A model generated the notes under the pieces. That model did no database searches. It was not told the DNA's origin and saw only the letters and a program-made list of their open reading frames with translations. From assembly GCF_011067135.1 (NCBI RefSeq), contig NZ_JAAMOW010000001.1, forward strand, positions 1-64,000: a stretch of DNA of 64,000 nt, written 5' to 3'. Shown in pieces: positions 19,090 to 27,111 of this stretch. A program made the position numbers and the translations under genes. The number at the start of each line of letters is the position of its first letter. Position 1 is the stretch's first letter. Source of the DNA: Solimonas terrae. Lineage in GTDB: Bacteria; Pseudomonadota; Gammaproteobacteria; Nevskiales; Nevskiaceae.

Positions 19090-19132
19090 CCCCTCCGCCC
19101 GCTCGCGGGGGGAGGGGTCAGGGGAGGTGGGC
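19090..19132. repeat. REP-like palindromic sequence, right border
   Basis: CCCCTCCGCCCGCTCGCGG and GGGAGGGGTCAGGGGAGG form an imperfect palindrome whose reverse complement matches the left border element at 18629-18674 in its CCCACCTC-type flank and CCCTC-rich stem. The opposed pair forms a REP doublet around the minisatellite. urtC starts 43 bases later. Confidence 0.6.
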
Positions 19133-19175
19133 GCTTGCGTCTGGAACCGTCCTTTCGGCCGAGAGCCGCACGCTC

Positions 19176-20276
19176 ATGAATAAGTCTTTCATCAGTCGCC
19201 TCATGCTCAACGACAGCGGCAGTCGCCTGTTTCTCGGCGCGCTGCTGATCGCCGCGCTTGTCGTGCCCTTGCTGAATCTGGTCGTGCCGGCGGGGTCGGC
19301 GCTGCATCTGCCGACCTATGCGGTGACGCTGCTCGGCAAATACCTGTGCTACGCGCTGCTGGCGATCGCGGTCGATCTGGTATGGGGTTACTGCGGCATC
19401 CTCAGCCTCGGCCATACCGCGTTCTTCGCGCTCGGCGGCTACGCGATGGGCATGTATCTGATGCGGCAGATCGGCACGCGTGGTGTCTATGGCGACCCGA
19501 TCCTGCCGGACTTCATGGTGTTCCTGAACTGGAAGGAACTGCCGTGGTTCTGGCATGGCATGAATCTGTTTCCGGTCGCGATGCTGATGGTGGTGCTGGC
19601 GCCGGCGCTGCTGGCCTACGCGTTCGGCTGGCTGGCATTTCGTTCGCGCGTCACCGGCGTCTATCTGTCGATCATCACGCAGGCCCTGACCTATGCGCTG
19701 CTGCTCGCTTTCTTCCGCAATGAAATGGGCTTCGGCGGCAACAACGGGCTGACCGACTTCAAGGAGCTGCTCGGCTTCGATCTGCAAAAAGGCTCGACGC
19801 ATGTCGGCCTGTTCCTGATCACAGTGCTGGCGCTGGCGCTCGGCTATCTGGCCTGCCGCTACATCGTCAATTCGCGTTTCGGCCGGGTCATCGAAGCGGT
19901 ACGCGATGCCGAGAGCCGCGCGCGCTTCATCGGCTACAAGGTCGAGTCGTACAAGCTCTGGCTGTGGGTGTTCTCGGCGATCCTGTCCGGCATCGCCGGC
20001 GCGCTGTACGTGCCGCAGATCGGCATCATCAATCCGGGCGAATTCGCGCCGATCAATTCGATCGAAGTCGTGGTCTGGGTCGCGGTCGGCGGGCGCGGCA
20101 CGCTGTACGGCGCGGCGCTGGGCGCGGTGCTCGTCAACTACGCCAAGACCTATCTGACGGCGGCCCTGCCGGAAGTCTGGCTGTACGCGCTCGGCGCTCT
20201 GTTCGTCGGCGTCACGCTGCTGTTGCCGCAGGGCATCGTCGGCCTGCTGCGCCAGCTGCGGAGCAAGAAATCATGA
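19176..20276 (+). CDS. urtC: Urea ABC transporter permease UrtC
   Basis: The second membrane subunit of the urea importer, of LIV-M type, 366 residues with about nine to ten membrane helices. Diagnostic parts are VDLVWGYCGILSLGHTAFFA, the coupling segment EAVRDAESRARFIGYKVE and the ending PQGIVGLL. The ATG at 19176 gives MNKSFISRLML. A repeat-filled spacer separates it from urtB, whereas it overlaps urtD by four bases (ATGA). Its expression may therefore depend on read-through of the repeat region or a local promoter. Confidence 0.96.
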   Translation: MNKSFISRLMLNDSGSRLFLGALLIAALVVPLLNLVVPAGSALHLPTYAVTLLGKYLCYALLAIAVDLVWGYCGILSLGHTAFFALGGYAMGMYLMRQIGTRGVYGDPILPDFMVFLNWKELPWFWHGMNLFPVAMLMVVLAPALLAYAFGWLAFRSRVTGVYLSIITQALTYALLLAFFRNEMGFGGNNGLTDFKELLGFDLQKGSTHVGLFLITVLALALGYLACRYIVNSRFGRVIEAVRDAESRARFIGYKVESYKLWLWVFSAILSGIAGALYVPQIGIINPGEFAPINSIEVVVWVAVGGRGTLYGAALGAVLVNYAKTYLTAALPEVWLYALGALFVGVTLLLPQGIVGLLRQLRSKKS

Positions 20277-21085
20277 GGGGCAGCAGCATCGTCGACCGCG
20301 CGCTCGGCCGCGGCCATCGCTCGAATCCGCCGCGGCCGGATCTGTCGCACAACATCATCCTGTACCTGGAGGGGATCACCGTCAGCTTCGACGGCTTCCG
20401 CGCGCTCAACGCGCTGAACCTGTACATCGAAGCCGGTGAGCTGCGTTGCATCATCGGTCCGAACGGCGCCGGCAAGACGACGATGATGGACGTCATCACC
20501 GGCAAGACGCGGCCGGACGAAGGCTCGGCCTGGTTCGGTCAGACCATCGATCTGCTGGCGATGAAGGAGCCTGAGATCGCTGCCGCCGGCATTGGCCGCA
20601 AGTTCCAGAAGCCGACCGTGTTCGGCAGCCACACCGTGTTCGAGAATCTCGAACTGGCGATGGCCGGCGACAAGTCGGTCTGGAAAATCCTGTTCGCGAA
20701 GCTCAGTGCCGAGCAGCTGGCGCGCATCGACTCGGTGCTGGAGACGATCGGCCTCAAGGATCTGCGCTCGCAGCTGGCCGGCTCGCTCTCGCACGGCCAG
20801 AAGCAGTGGCTGGAAATCGGCATGCTGCTGATGCAGGACCCGCAACTGCTGCTGGTCGACGAACCGGTCGCCGGCATGACGCCGCAGGAAACCGAGAAGA
20901 CCGCCGAGCTGTTGGTCTCGCTCGCCGGGCAACGCTCGGTCGTCGTCGTCGAACACGACATGGATTTCGTGCGTTCGATCGCGCGCACCGTCACCGTTCT
21001 GCACGAGGGCAGTGTGCTCGCCGAAGGCCCGATCGATCAGGTGCAGAACGACCCCAAGGTCGTCGAGGTGTATCTCGGTGAATGA
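20273..21085 (+). CDS. urtD: Urea ABC transporter ATP-binding protein UrtD
   Basis: A 270-residue LivG-type ATPase. Walker A is GPNGAGKT, the Q-loop region reads RKFQKPTVFGSHTVFENLE (characteristic of UrtD), the signature is LSHGQKQ and Walker B is LLLVDEP, followed by the switch His in VVVEHDMDF. The signature lacks the usual SGGQ and reads SHGQ, which is common in this subfamily. The start overlaps the urtC stop by four bases. Confidence 0.96.
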   Translation: MRGSSIVDRALGRGHRSNPPRPDLSHNIILYLEGITVSFDGFRALNALNLYIEAGELRCIIGPNGAGKTTMMDVITGKTRPDEGSAWFGQTIDLLAMKEPEIAAAGIGRKFQKPTVFGSHTVFENLELAMAGDKSVWKILFAKLSAEQLARIDSVLETIGLKDLRSQLAGSLSHGQKQWLEIGMLLMQDPQLLLVDEPVAGMTPQETEKTAELLVSLAGQRSVVVVEHDMDFVRSIARTVTVLHEGSVLAEGPIDQVQNDPKVVEVYLGE

Positions 21086-21086
21086 C

Positions 21087-21803
21087 ATGAGCCCCGCCGC
21101 GCTGCTCGACGTTCGCGGCCTGAACCAGTTCTACGGCGGCAGCCACACGCTGTGGGACGTCGATCTCGCGGTCAAGGCCGGCTCGCGCACCTGCCTGATG
21201 GGTCGCAACGGCATGGGCAAGACCACGCTGCTGCGCGCGGTGATGGGTCTGGTCGCGACGCGCAGCGGCGAGATCCGCTACGACGGGCGCGACCTCGGCA
21301 AGGTGCCGGCCGAAGCGCGCGCCGGCCTGCGCATCGGCTACGTGCCGCAGGGCCGCGAGATCTTCTCGCAGCTGTCGGTCGAGGAGAACCTGCGCATCGG
21401 CATCTACGCACGCGCCGACAAGGCCAGATTCGCCGATGTCATCGACCGCATCTACGCGATCTTCCCGGTGCTCAAGCAGATGTCGCGTCGCCGCGGCGGT
21501 GATCTGTCCGGCGGCCAGCAACAGCAACTGGCGATCGGTCGCGCGCTGGTCCTCGATCCGCAGCTGCTGATCCTCGACGAGCCCTGCGAAGGCATCCAGC
21601 CGAACATCGTCCACGAGATCGGTGATCTGATCCTGAGGCTGAATCAGGAACATGGCCTGACGGTGCTGCTCGTCGAACAGAAATTGCCGTTCGCGCGACG
21701 CGTCGCCAGCGAATTCCGCATCATCGACAAGGGGCGCATGGTGGCCGGCGGCGAGATCGCCGCGCTCAGCGACGAGCTGATCCGCGCACATCTCACGGTC
21801 TAG
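21087..21803 (+). CDS. urtE: Urea ABC transporter ATP-binding protein UrtE
   Basis: A 238-residue LivF-type ATPase, the partner of UrtD. Walker A is GRNGMGKTT, the Q-loop YVPQGREIF, the signature LSGGQQQQ, Walker B LLILDEP, and the H-loop VLLVEQKL has Gln in place of His, as usual in LivF/UrtE. The ATG at 21087 follows the urtD stop by one base; a GTG at 21078 is an alternative. It ends the urt operon; no clear terminator hairpin follows. Confidence 0.95.
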   Translation: MSPAALLDVRGLNQFYGGSHTLWDVDLAVKAGSRTCLMGRNGMGKTTLLRAVMGLVATRSGEIRYDGRDLGKVPAEARAGLRIGYVPQGREIFSQLSVEENLRIGIYARADKARFADVIDRIYAIFPVLKQMSRRRGGDLSGGQQQQLAIGRALVLDPQLLILDEPCEGIQPNIVHEIGDLILRLNQEHGLTVLLVEQKLPFARRVASEFRIIDKGRMVAGGEIAALSDELIRAHLTV

Positions 21804-21904
21804 GCCTGCAGCGGTGCGGACTGTACCGCGTGTCGTCGACGATTCCGCCGGGCGGGTGTCACGGATTTGATTGTCGGCGGTCGGTTCGCTGTTAGGATCG
21901 CGCC

Positions 21905-22369
21905 ATGAACAACAAGCAAGCGATGGCGGCACTGGTGCTGGCGACGGCGGCCGGTCTCACGATCCCTGCACCGGCGCGCGCGTTCGGTGCGTCCGACGTG
22001 GCCGGGACCTGGACGATTGCAGCCAGGAAGCTGGTGTATTCGGCCGTGATGTACACGACCCTGGAGAAGGACGGCAGCTGTTCGCAGGCGCTCAAGGTGT
22101 CCGGCATGGGCATGACCAAATGGGCATTCGACCGCTGCGCCTGGTCGCTGCAGAAGTCGGAGCTTTCGATCCGGATCATCAGTTCGCCGACCTTGCCGGA
22201 CCAGGTCGGCAAGACCAGCGTGACGACGATCAGGAGCCTCACGCCGGACGCCCTGCAGACCGAAGACCAGAAGCACGAGGCGCAGACCTGGACGCGCACG
22301 GCCGAGTGGCCGACCGAATTCACCAAGCAGTTCGACGATGCCTACGCCGCGGCCACGAAGGTCGATTGA
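21905..22369 (+). CDS. Secreted protein of unknown function, lipocalin-like pattern
   Basis: A 154-residue protein with a signal peptide (AMAALVLATAAGLTIPAPARA). The mature part starts with SDVAGTWTI, a GTW motif seen in lipocalin-like and similar small beta-barrel proteins, and has two Cys (GSCSQ, DRCAW) that could form a disulphide. Alternating polar and apolar residues suggest beta strands. I do not recognise a specific family. It lies about 100 bases after urtE and is convergent with a hydrolase gene, so a functional link to urea is not indicated. Confidence 0.75.
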   Translation: MNNKQAMAALVLATAAGLTIPAPARAFGASDVAGTWTIAARKLVYSAVMYTTLEKDGSCSQALKVSGMGMTKWAFDRCAWSLQKSELSIRIISSPTLPDQVGKTSVTTIRSLTPDALQTEDQKHEAQTWTRTAEWPTEFTKQFDDAYAAATKVD

Positions 22370-22386
22370 GAGGCGCGGCCGCCGCG

Positions 22387-23184
22387 TCAGGCATCGGCGC
22401 GCTCGAGAAACGCGAGCACCTCGCGGTTGGCGGTTTCCGCCGCCGCGACGTAGTAGTTGTGGCCCGCGCCCTCGAGGGTGACCAGGCGGGCGTTCGGCAA
22501 GGTCGTGGCGAGTTCGACGCCGTGTTCGTGTGCCACCACCGGGTCCTCGTCGCCGTGCAGGACCAGGGCCGGCATCGTCAGGCCCGCGATCCGTTCGCGG
22601 TCGGCGACATGCCTGATCATCGCGCCGGCCTGTGCCGCCAGACCGAGCATGGCGTGCGGGTCGGCATCGATCATCCGCTGATCGCGTTCGATCGCCGCAG
22701 GCCGGGCGGCGCGGCCGTAAACCAGGTCGCCACCGCGGCGCTGCGCCATCACCGCGCGCAGCAACGGCGGCGGCAGGTAATAGAGCAACTGCACCGACTT
22801 CGGCATCCGCAGTTTTTCGAACGACCACAACGCGGTGCAGCCGAGGATCAGCGAGCGCACGCGCGTCGGCTGCTGCACGGCGAGTTCCTGGGCGATGCCG
22901 CCGCCCATCGACACGCCGTACACATGCGCGGATTCGACACCGGCCGCATCCATGACCGCCAGCGCATCGCGCGCCATCTGCGGGATCGTCACACGCAGGC
23001 TGTAGCCGCTGTCGCCGGTGCCGCGATTGTCGAAGCTGATGACGCGATGCGAGGCGGCGAGCGCGTCCAGCGCCGGATACCACATCCGCGCGCTGTAGCG
23101 GTGCCCCATGATCAGCAGCAGGGGGCTGCCGGCGCCGCGCGCCTCCCAGTGCAGCCGCACCCCGTCGTTTGTCAGCATCGGCAT
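22387..23184 (-). CDS. Alpha/beta hydrolase
   Basis: A 265-residue cytosolic alpha/beta-fold hydrolase. The oxyanion region is LLLIMGHRYSARMW, the nucleophile elbow is GVSMGGG, the acid lies in LHGDEDPVV and the catalytic His in EGAGHNYYV. It resembles esterase/lactonase or carboxylic-ester hydrolases of the AB hydrolase-1 family; substrate cannot be told. The start is 10 bases behind the end of a TonB-dependent receptor gene, so the pair is likely cotranscribed and the hydrolase may process the imported compound. Confidence 0.88.
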   Translation of the reverse strand: MPMLTNDGVRLHWEARGAGSPLLLIMGHRYSARMWYPALDALAASHRVISFDNRGTGDSGYSLRVTIPQMARDALAVMDAAGVESAHVYGVSMGGGIAQELAVQQPTRVRSLILGCTALWSFEKLRMPKSVQLLYYLPPPLLRAVMAQRRGGDLVYGRAARPAAIERDQRMIDADPHAMLGLAAQAGAMIRHVADRERIAGLTMPALVLHGDEDPVVAHEHGVELATTLPNARLVTLEGAGHNYYVAAAETANREVLAFLERADA

Positions 23185-23194
23185 CGCGTCGACC

Positions 23195-25699
23195 TCAGAA
23201 TGAAAGACTCAGGCGCGCGGAATACGTGCGCGGCATGTTGAGCTGGTACGAGGTAGCCGAAGTCTGGATGATGGAAGTGCCCGTGCCGCCGGCGACCACC
23301 GCAGTCCTGTCGAGGATGTTGGAGACGTTGAGCGCCAGCATAGGTTGCAGGGCCCACGCGCTGGTGCCGAAGGTGATGCCGGCGTTGAGCGTACCGTAGT
23401 CGTTGATGGCGACGCTGTGCACGATATCGCTGTAGCCCTTGCCGATATAGACGTAGTTGACGCGGGTTCCCAGGTCGAATACGCCGACCGGCACGAAGTA
23501 GCTGGCTTCCGCCGAGTACTGCGACTTCGCTGCGCCCGGCATCTGCGTGCCCGGCGATACCTCATCGCCGTTCGACGCCGTGAACGGCTTGGTGGTCCGC
23601 GAATCGGTCAGCGCCCCGTCCAGCGCCAGTGTCAGGCCGTGGATCGGCGTCAGCCACAGCATGTTCGCCTCGAGACCCTTGCTGCGTGCACCGCCGACGT
23701 TGTCGGTGTAGTTGAACGGCAGGCCGGTCGTGGTCTGGCCGAGCTGCGGGTCCTTGTATTCGATGTCGAACACGGTGAGATCGGCGTGCAGACGATTCTC
23801 CAGCCAGGCGGTGCGCAGACCGATTTCGTAGTTCCACAGCGAATCCGACTTGTAGACCGGCGGCACATGATTGGTCGGTGTCGACGGCACGCTCTGCAGA
23901 CCGCCGAAGCGGAAGCCGCGCGCGGCCTGCGTGTAGACGGAGATGTCATGCGAGAAGTGCCAGGTCGCCGTGAACTTGGGGCTGACGCCGTTCTCCTTGA
24001 TCGCATTGTTCTCGTAGTGGATGTCCTGGCCGCCGTTCTCGGCAAGCGCCAGCACGCCGGTGCCGTAGAAACCGCCCTTGACCTGCGTCGAATAGACGCG
24101 CGCACCGGCCTCCAGTTCGAGGTGATCCCAGAACGTGTCGCTGATGTCGAAGAACAGCGCGCGCTCCTGCGCCTTCGGCTTGCTCTCCGCGTACAGCAGC
24201 GAGGTCTTGTCGTAGAGGGTGCTGGCATCGAGGCTGAGCCCGGACAGCAGCGTGTCGAGCACGCTGTCGTGGCCGAGCAGCGTCTGGTGCGCGATGGTGT
24301 CGGCCAGCAGGTCGAAGTTCACCGAGTAGTCGTAGAAGTAGGCGCCGACCAGCCAGTCGAGCGGACCGCCACCGTTCGATTGCAGACGCAACTCCTGTGC
24401 GAAGGCCCTGGAGTTGTCGTCGAAGGTTTCGAATGCCCCGAGTGCGGCCGGATAGCCGGGCGGCGGCTGACCGATCAGCGCTGCCGTGGCATCGGCCAGG
24501 ACCGTGGCGTCCTTGGTCGTGTACGAGCTCAGCGATACCGCGCGAACGCTGTCGCTGATGTCCCAGTTGATCTGCAGGCTGTCGAGCTGGAACTTGTTGT
24601 CGACCGGCGCCGGCAGCACCTGGTGGCTGTTTTCGCGGCGATCCGGATTGTCGGAGACGGGGGAGGCGTTCGGCGCGCTGTAGGTCTGGCTCAGATGCGT
24701 CAGCTTGAACTCCAGGGCATCGATCGGCTGCCAGGCGAGGATCGCGCGGTACTGGTTGCCGCCGCCGTGATCGACATTCTTCTCCGGCGTCGGATCGGTC
24801 AGATCGAGCACGCCCGGGTAGTTGCGTCGCACATAGCCGACGCGCAGCGCGAGACGGTCGCTGTACAGCGGCAGGTTGGCCATGACGCCGCTGCTCAGGG
24901 CCGAGCTGCCACCCTGGGGGCGTTCGTACTGCGTGAACGCACGCGCCTGCCATTCACCCATGACGGGATCGTTGAGCACGTAGCGAATGGCGCCAGCCAG
25001 TGCCGCGCCGCCGAACAGCGTGCCTTGTGGCCCCTTGAGGACGTCGACGCTCGCCAGATCGAAGGCGGCGAGGTCGGGCTGGACGTTGGAAATGTACGGA
25101 TCGCTGAACGCCACGTCGCCGATGAAGATGCCGGTCGGCGAAGGCAGCGGCGACAGGCCGCTGGTATCGGTGCTGATGCCGCGCATCGAGATGCGCGGAA
25201 AGCTCGGTGCGATCGAGGTCAGCGTCACGCCCGGCGCCTGCTGCAGGTAATCGGTGAGATTCTGCTTGCCCTGTTCTTCGAGCTTGCTGCCGTCGAACTC
25301 GGTGATCGATGCCGGAATGTCGCGCAGCGACTTCTTGCGCTTGGTTGCTGTCACCACGACTTCGGCGATCTGGTCGCCGGCCGGCGCCGAGTCCGGAGGG
25401 GGCACCGGCGCCGGCGCGCTCGCGCTCGGTACCGGAATCGTGTCGAGCCGGTCGGCAACCGCCGGTGTGGCCGCCGCGCCAGCTTCTGCAGACGGCGCTT
25501 CGGGTGATGCGGGCGTCTCGTCCGGCGTCGGGTCCGGCGAGGCCGTATCGCTCTGCTCGGCCTGCGGGCCGGCCGGGCTCTGTGCCGTCGGCGCCTCGTC
25601 GACGGCCTGCGCCGCGGCGTTCTGCGTGCCGATCGTCGCGCAGGCCAGAATCAGCAGCGTTGCGGAATGTCCCAGCGTTCTCTCTATGCTCTTTGGCAT
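23195..25699 (-). CDS. TonB-dependent outer-membrane receptor
   Basis: An 834-residue receptor. A signal peptide (LLILACATIGTQNAAAQA) is followed by an acidic Pro/Ala/Ser-rich stretch of about 75 residues and a TonB box-like IAEVVVTATKRKKS. The plug domain comes next (LRDIPASITEFDG, ISMRGIST, VDVLKGPQGTLFG), then the 22-strand barrel ending in YSARLSLSF with the expected terminal Phe. The ATG at 25699 has a GGAG ribosome site 6-7 bases away; a longer upstream frame is unlikely. The plug segment resembles iron or plant-compound receptors of the sphingomonad and xanthomonad type. Its partners are the hydrolase downstream and the divergent GH1 glycosidase and sugar transporter, which suggests import of a glycosylated compound; this is inference. 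Confidence 0.93.
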   Translation of the reverse strand: MPKSIERTLGHSATLLILACATIGTQNAAAQAVDEAPTAQSPAGPQAEQSDTASPDPTPDETPASPEAPSAEAGAAATPAVADRLDTIPVPSASAPAPVPPPDSAPAGDQIAEVVVTATKRKKSLRDIPASITEFDGSKLEEQGKQNLTDYLQQAPGVTLTSIAPSFPRISMRGISTDTSGLSPLPSPTGIFIGDVAFSDPYISNVQPDLAAFDLASVDVLKGPQGTLFGGAALAGAIRYVLNDPVMGEWQARAFTQYERPQGGSSALSSGVMANLPLYSDRLALRVGYVRRNYPGVLDLTDPTPEKNVDHGGGNQYRAILAWQPIDALEFKLTHLSQTYSAPNASPVSDNPDRRENSHQVLPAPVDNKFQLDSLQINWDISDSVRAVSLSSYTTKDATVLADATAALIGQPPPGYPAALGAFETFDDNSRAFAQELRLQSNGGGPLDWLVGAYFYDYSVNFDLLADTIAHQTLLGHDSVLDTLLSGLSLDASTLYDKTSLLYAESKPKAQERALFFDISDTFWDHLELEAGARVYSTQVKGGFYGTGVLALAENGGQDIHYENNAIKENGVSPKFTATWHFSHDISVYTQAARGFRFGGLQSVPSTPTNHVPPVYKSDSLWNYEIGLRTAWLENRLHADLTVFDIEYKDPQLGQTTTGLPFNYTDNVGGARSKGLEANMLWLTPIHGLTLALDGALTDSRTTKPFTASNGDEVSPGTQMPGAAKSQYSAEASYFVPVGVFDLGTRVNYVYIGKGYSDIVHSVAINDYGTLNAGITFGTSAWALQPMLALNVSNILDRTAVVAGGTGTSIIQTSATSYQLNMPRTYSARLSLSF

Positions 25700-25821
25700 G
25701 GTGCTCTCCTCGTTGTGAGGCGAGTGTGTGCGCTCCGCGCCGGCCGCGCTGTCTCTGTTGTGACACCGGGTGCCGATGCCGCGGGGCATACTGCGCGCAC
25801 CGATCAACGGGGAGAGCGCGC

Positions 25822-27111
25822 GTGCCGAAAAGCAGCGCATCACGTGGCATGCGTATCGTTCTGAAGCTGTTCGCCGGGCTGCTGCTGATTTTCCTGTTGC
25901 TGGTCGTCTGCTGGAACTGGCGTCCGGCGAGCGTGCCGGTCGTCGCGGTTCAGGGTCCGATGCCGGCAGGCTTCATCTGGGGCGTGTCGTCGTCCGCGTT
26001 CCAGAGCGAGGGCGGCGATGTGGATTCCAACTGGAATCGCTACAACGACAGGACGCCGGGCCAGGATCGCTACGGCCGATCGGTGGACTTCCGGCATCGC
26101 TATCGCGACGACATCGAGCTGGCCCGGACGCTGGGCATCAACACCTATCGCATCGGCATCAGCTGGGCGCGCATCGAGCCGAAGAAGGGGCAGTACGACG
26201 AGACCGAGCTGGCGTACTACGACGACCTGATCCTGGCGCTCAAGCAGGCCGGCATCGCGCCGCTGATCACGCTCGATCACTTCACCTATCCGGGGTGGGT
26301 GCTGGAGCAGGGAGCGTGGAGCAACCCGCAGACGACGGCCGACTTCGTGGCGTACACGCGTCTGATCGCGCAGCGCTACCACGCCGACGTCCACCTGTGG
26401 ATCACGTTCAACGAGGCAGCCTTCTTCATGGCCGGCGAAGCCGGCGCACGCAAGCTCGGTCTGCACGGGATTCTCGACATGCGGCGCAATCTGATCCGCG
26501 CCCATCGCCAGGCCTATGGCGTGATCCACGCGCTCGATGCGCAGGCGAGGGTGACGTCGAACATCGTCTGGATGGGCGACCACCTGCGTGACGCTCCCTT
26601 GCGCTGGCTGACCGACTGGATGTTTCTCGACGCCGTCGAAGACAAGTGCGATGTCATCGCCATCGACTACTACGCCTCGGACGTCGTCGCGGTGCTGAAG
26701 GTCGGCAAGCACTGGAAATGGCCGCCGGACCCGCCCGGCCTGTATCGCGCGCTGAAAATGCTCAAGGCGCAGTATCCCGGCAAGCCACTGCTGATCGCCG
26801 AGACCGGCATGGCGACCGAGAACGGCAAGCCGCGCGAAGACGGGATCAAGCGCGAAGACGTGCTGCGCGACGGTGTCTACTGGACGCAACACGCGCGGGA
26901 GGACGGCGTCAAGGTGATCGGCTACATGGTGTGGTCGCTGACCGACAACTTCGAGTGGGGCAGTTACACGCCGCGCTTCGGCCTCTACACGGTGAATGCG
27001 CTGACCGACCCGACGCTGGCCCGCATTCCGACCGCCGCCGTGCCGGCCTACCAGCAGATCATCCGCGACGGTGGCGTCGGCGCCGACTACCGACCGGTGC
27101 TTGCGCAATGA
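25822..27111 (+). CDS. Membrane-anchored GH1-family glycosidase
   Basis: A 429-residue glycoside hydrolase of family 1 with an N-terminal hydrophobic segment (KLFAGLLLIFLLLVVCWNW) that acts as signal or membrane anchor. The acid/base Glu198 is in TFNEAAF (usually TFNEP) and the nucleophile Glu327 in LIAETGM (usually ITENG). NFEWGSYTPRFGLYTV is the canonical C-terminal motif. The start is a GTG at 25822 with GGGGAG ahead of it; an ATG at 25849 would begin at MRIVLK. Retaining beta-glucosidase-type activity in the periplasm is expected. The gene overlaps a sugar transporter by four bases and is divergent from a TonB receptor. Confidence 0.87.
   Translation: MPKSSASRGMRIVLKLFAGLLLIFLLLVVCWNWRPASVPVVAVQGPMPAGFIWGVSSSAFQSEGGDVDSNWNRYNDRTPGQDRYGRSVDFRHRYRDDIELARTLGINTYRIGISWARIEPKKGQYDETELAYYDDLILALKQAGIAPLITLDHFTYPGWVLEQGAWSNPQTTADFVAYTRLIAQRYHADVHLWITFNEAAFFMAGEAGARKLGLHGILDMRRNLIRAHRQAYGVIHALDAQARVTSNIVWMGDHLRDAPLRWLTDWMFLDAVEDKCDVIAIDYYASDVVAVLKVGKHWKWPPDPPGLYRALKMLKAQYPGKPLLIAETGMATENGKPREDGIKREDVLRDGVYWTQHAREDGVKVIGYMVWSLTDNFEWGSYTPRFGLYTVNALTDPTLARIPTAAVPAYQQIIRDGGVGADYRPVLAQ

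Noticed and set aside
18593-19183. Plus-strand frame with a 12-residue repeat between urtB and urtC
   Set aside because: Its openness follows from the 36-bp unit being a multiple of three; both flanks are REP-like, no good ribosome site is seen, and the frame runs past the urtC start. Kept only as a possibility in the repeat entry.
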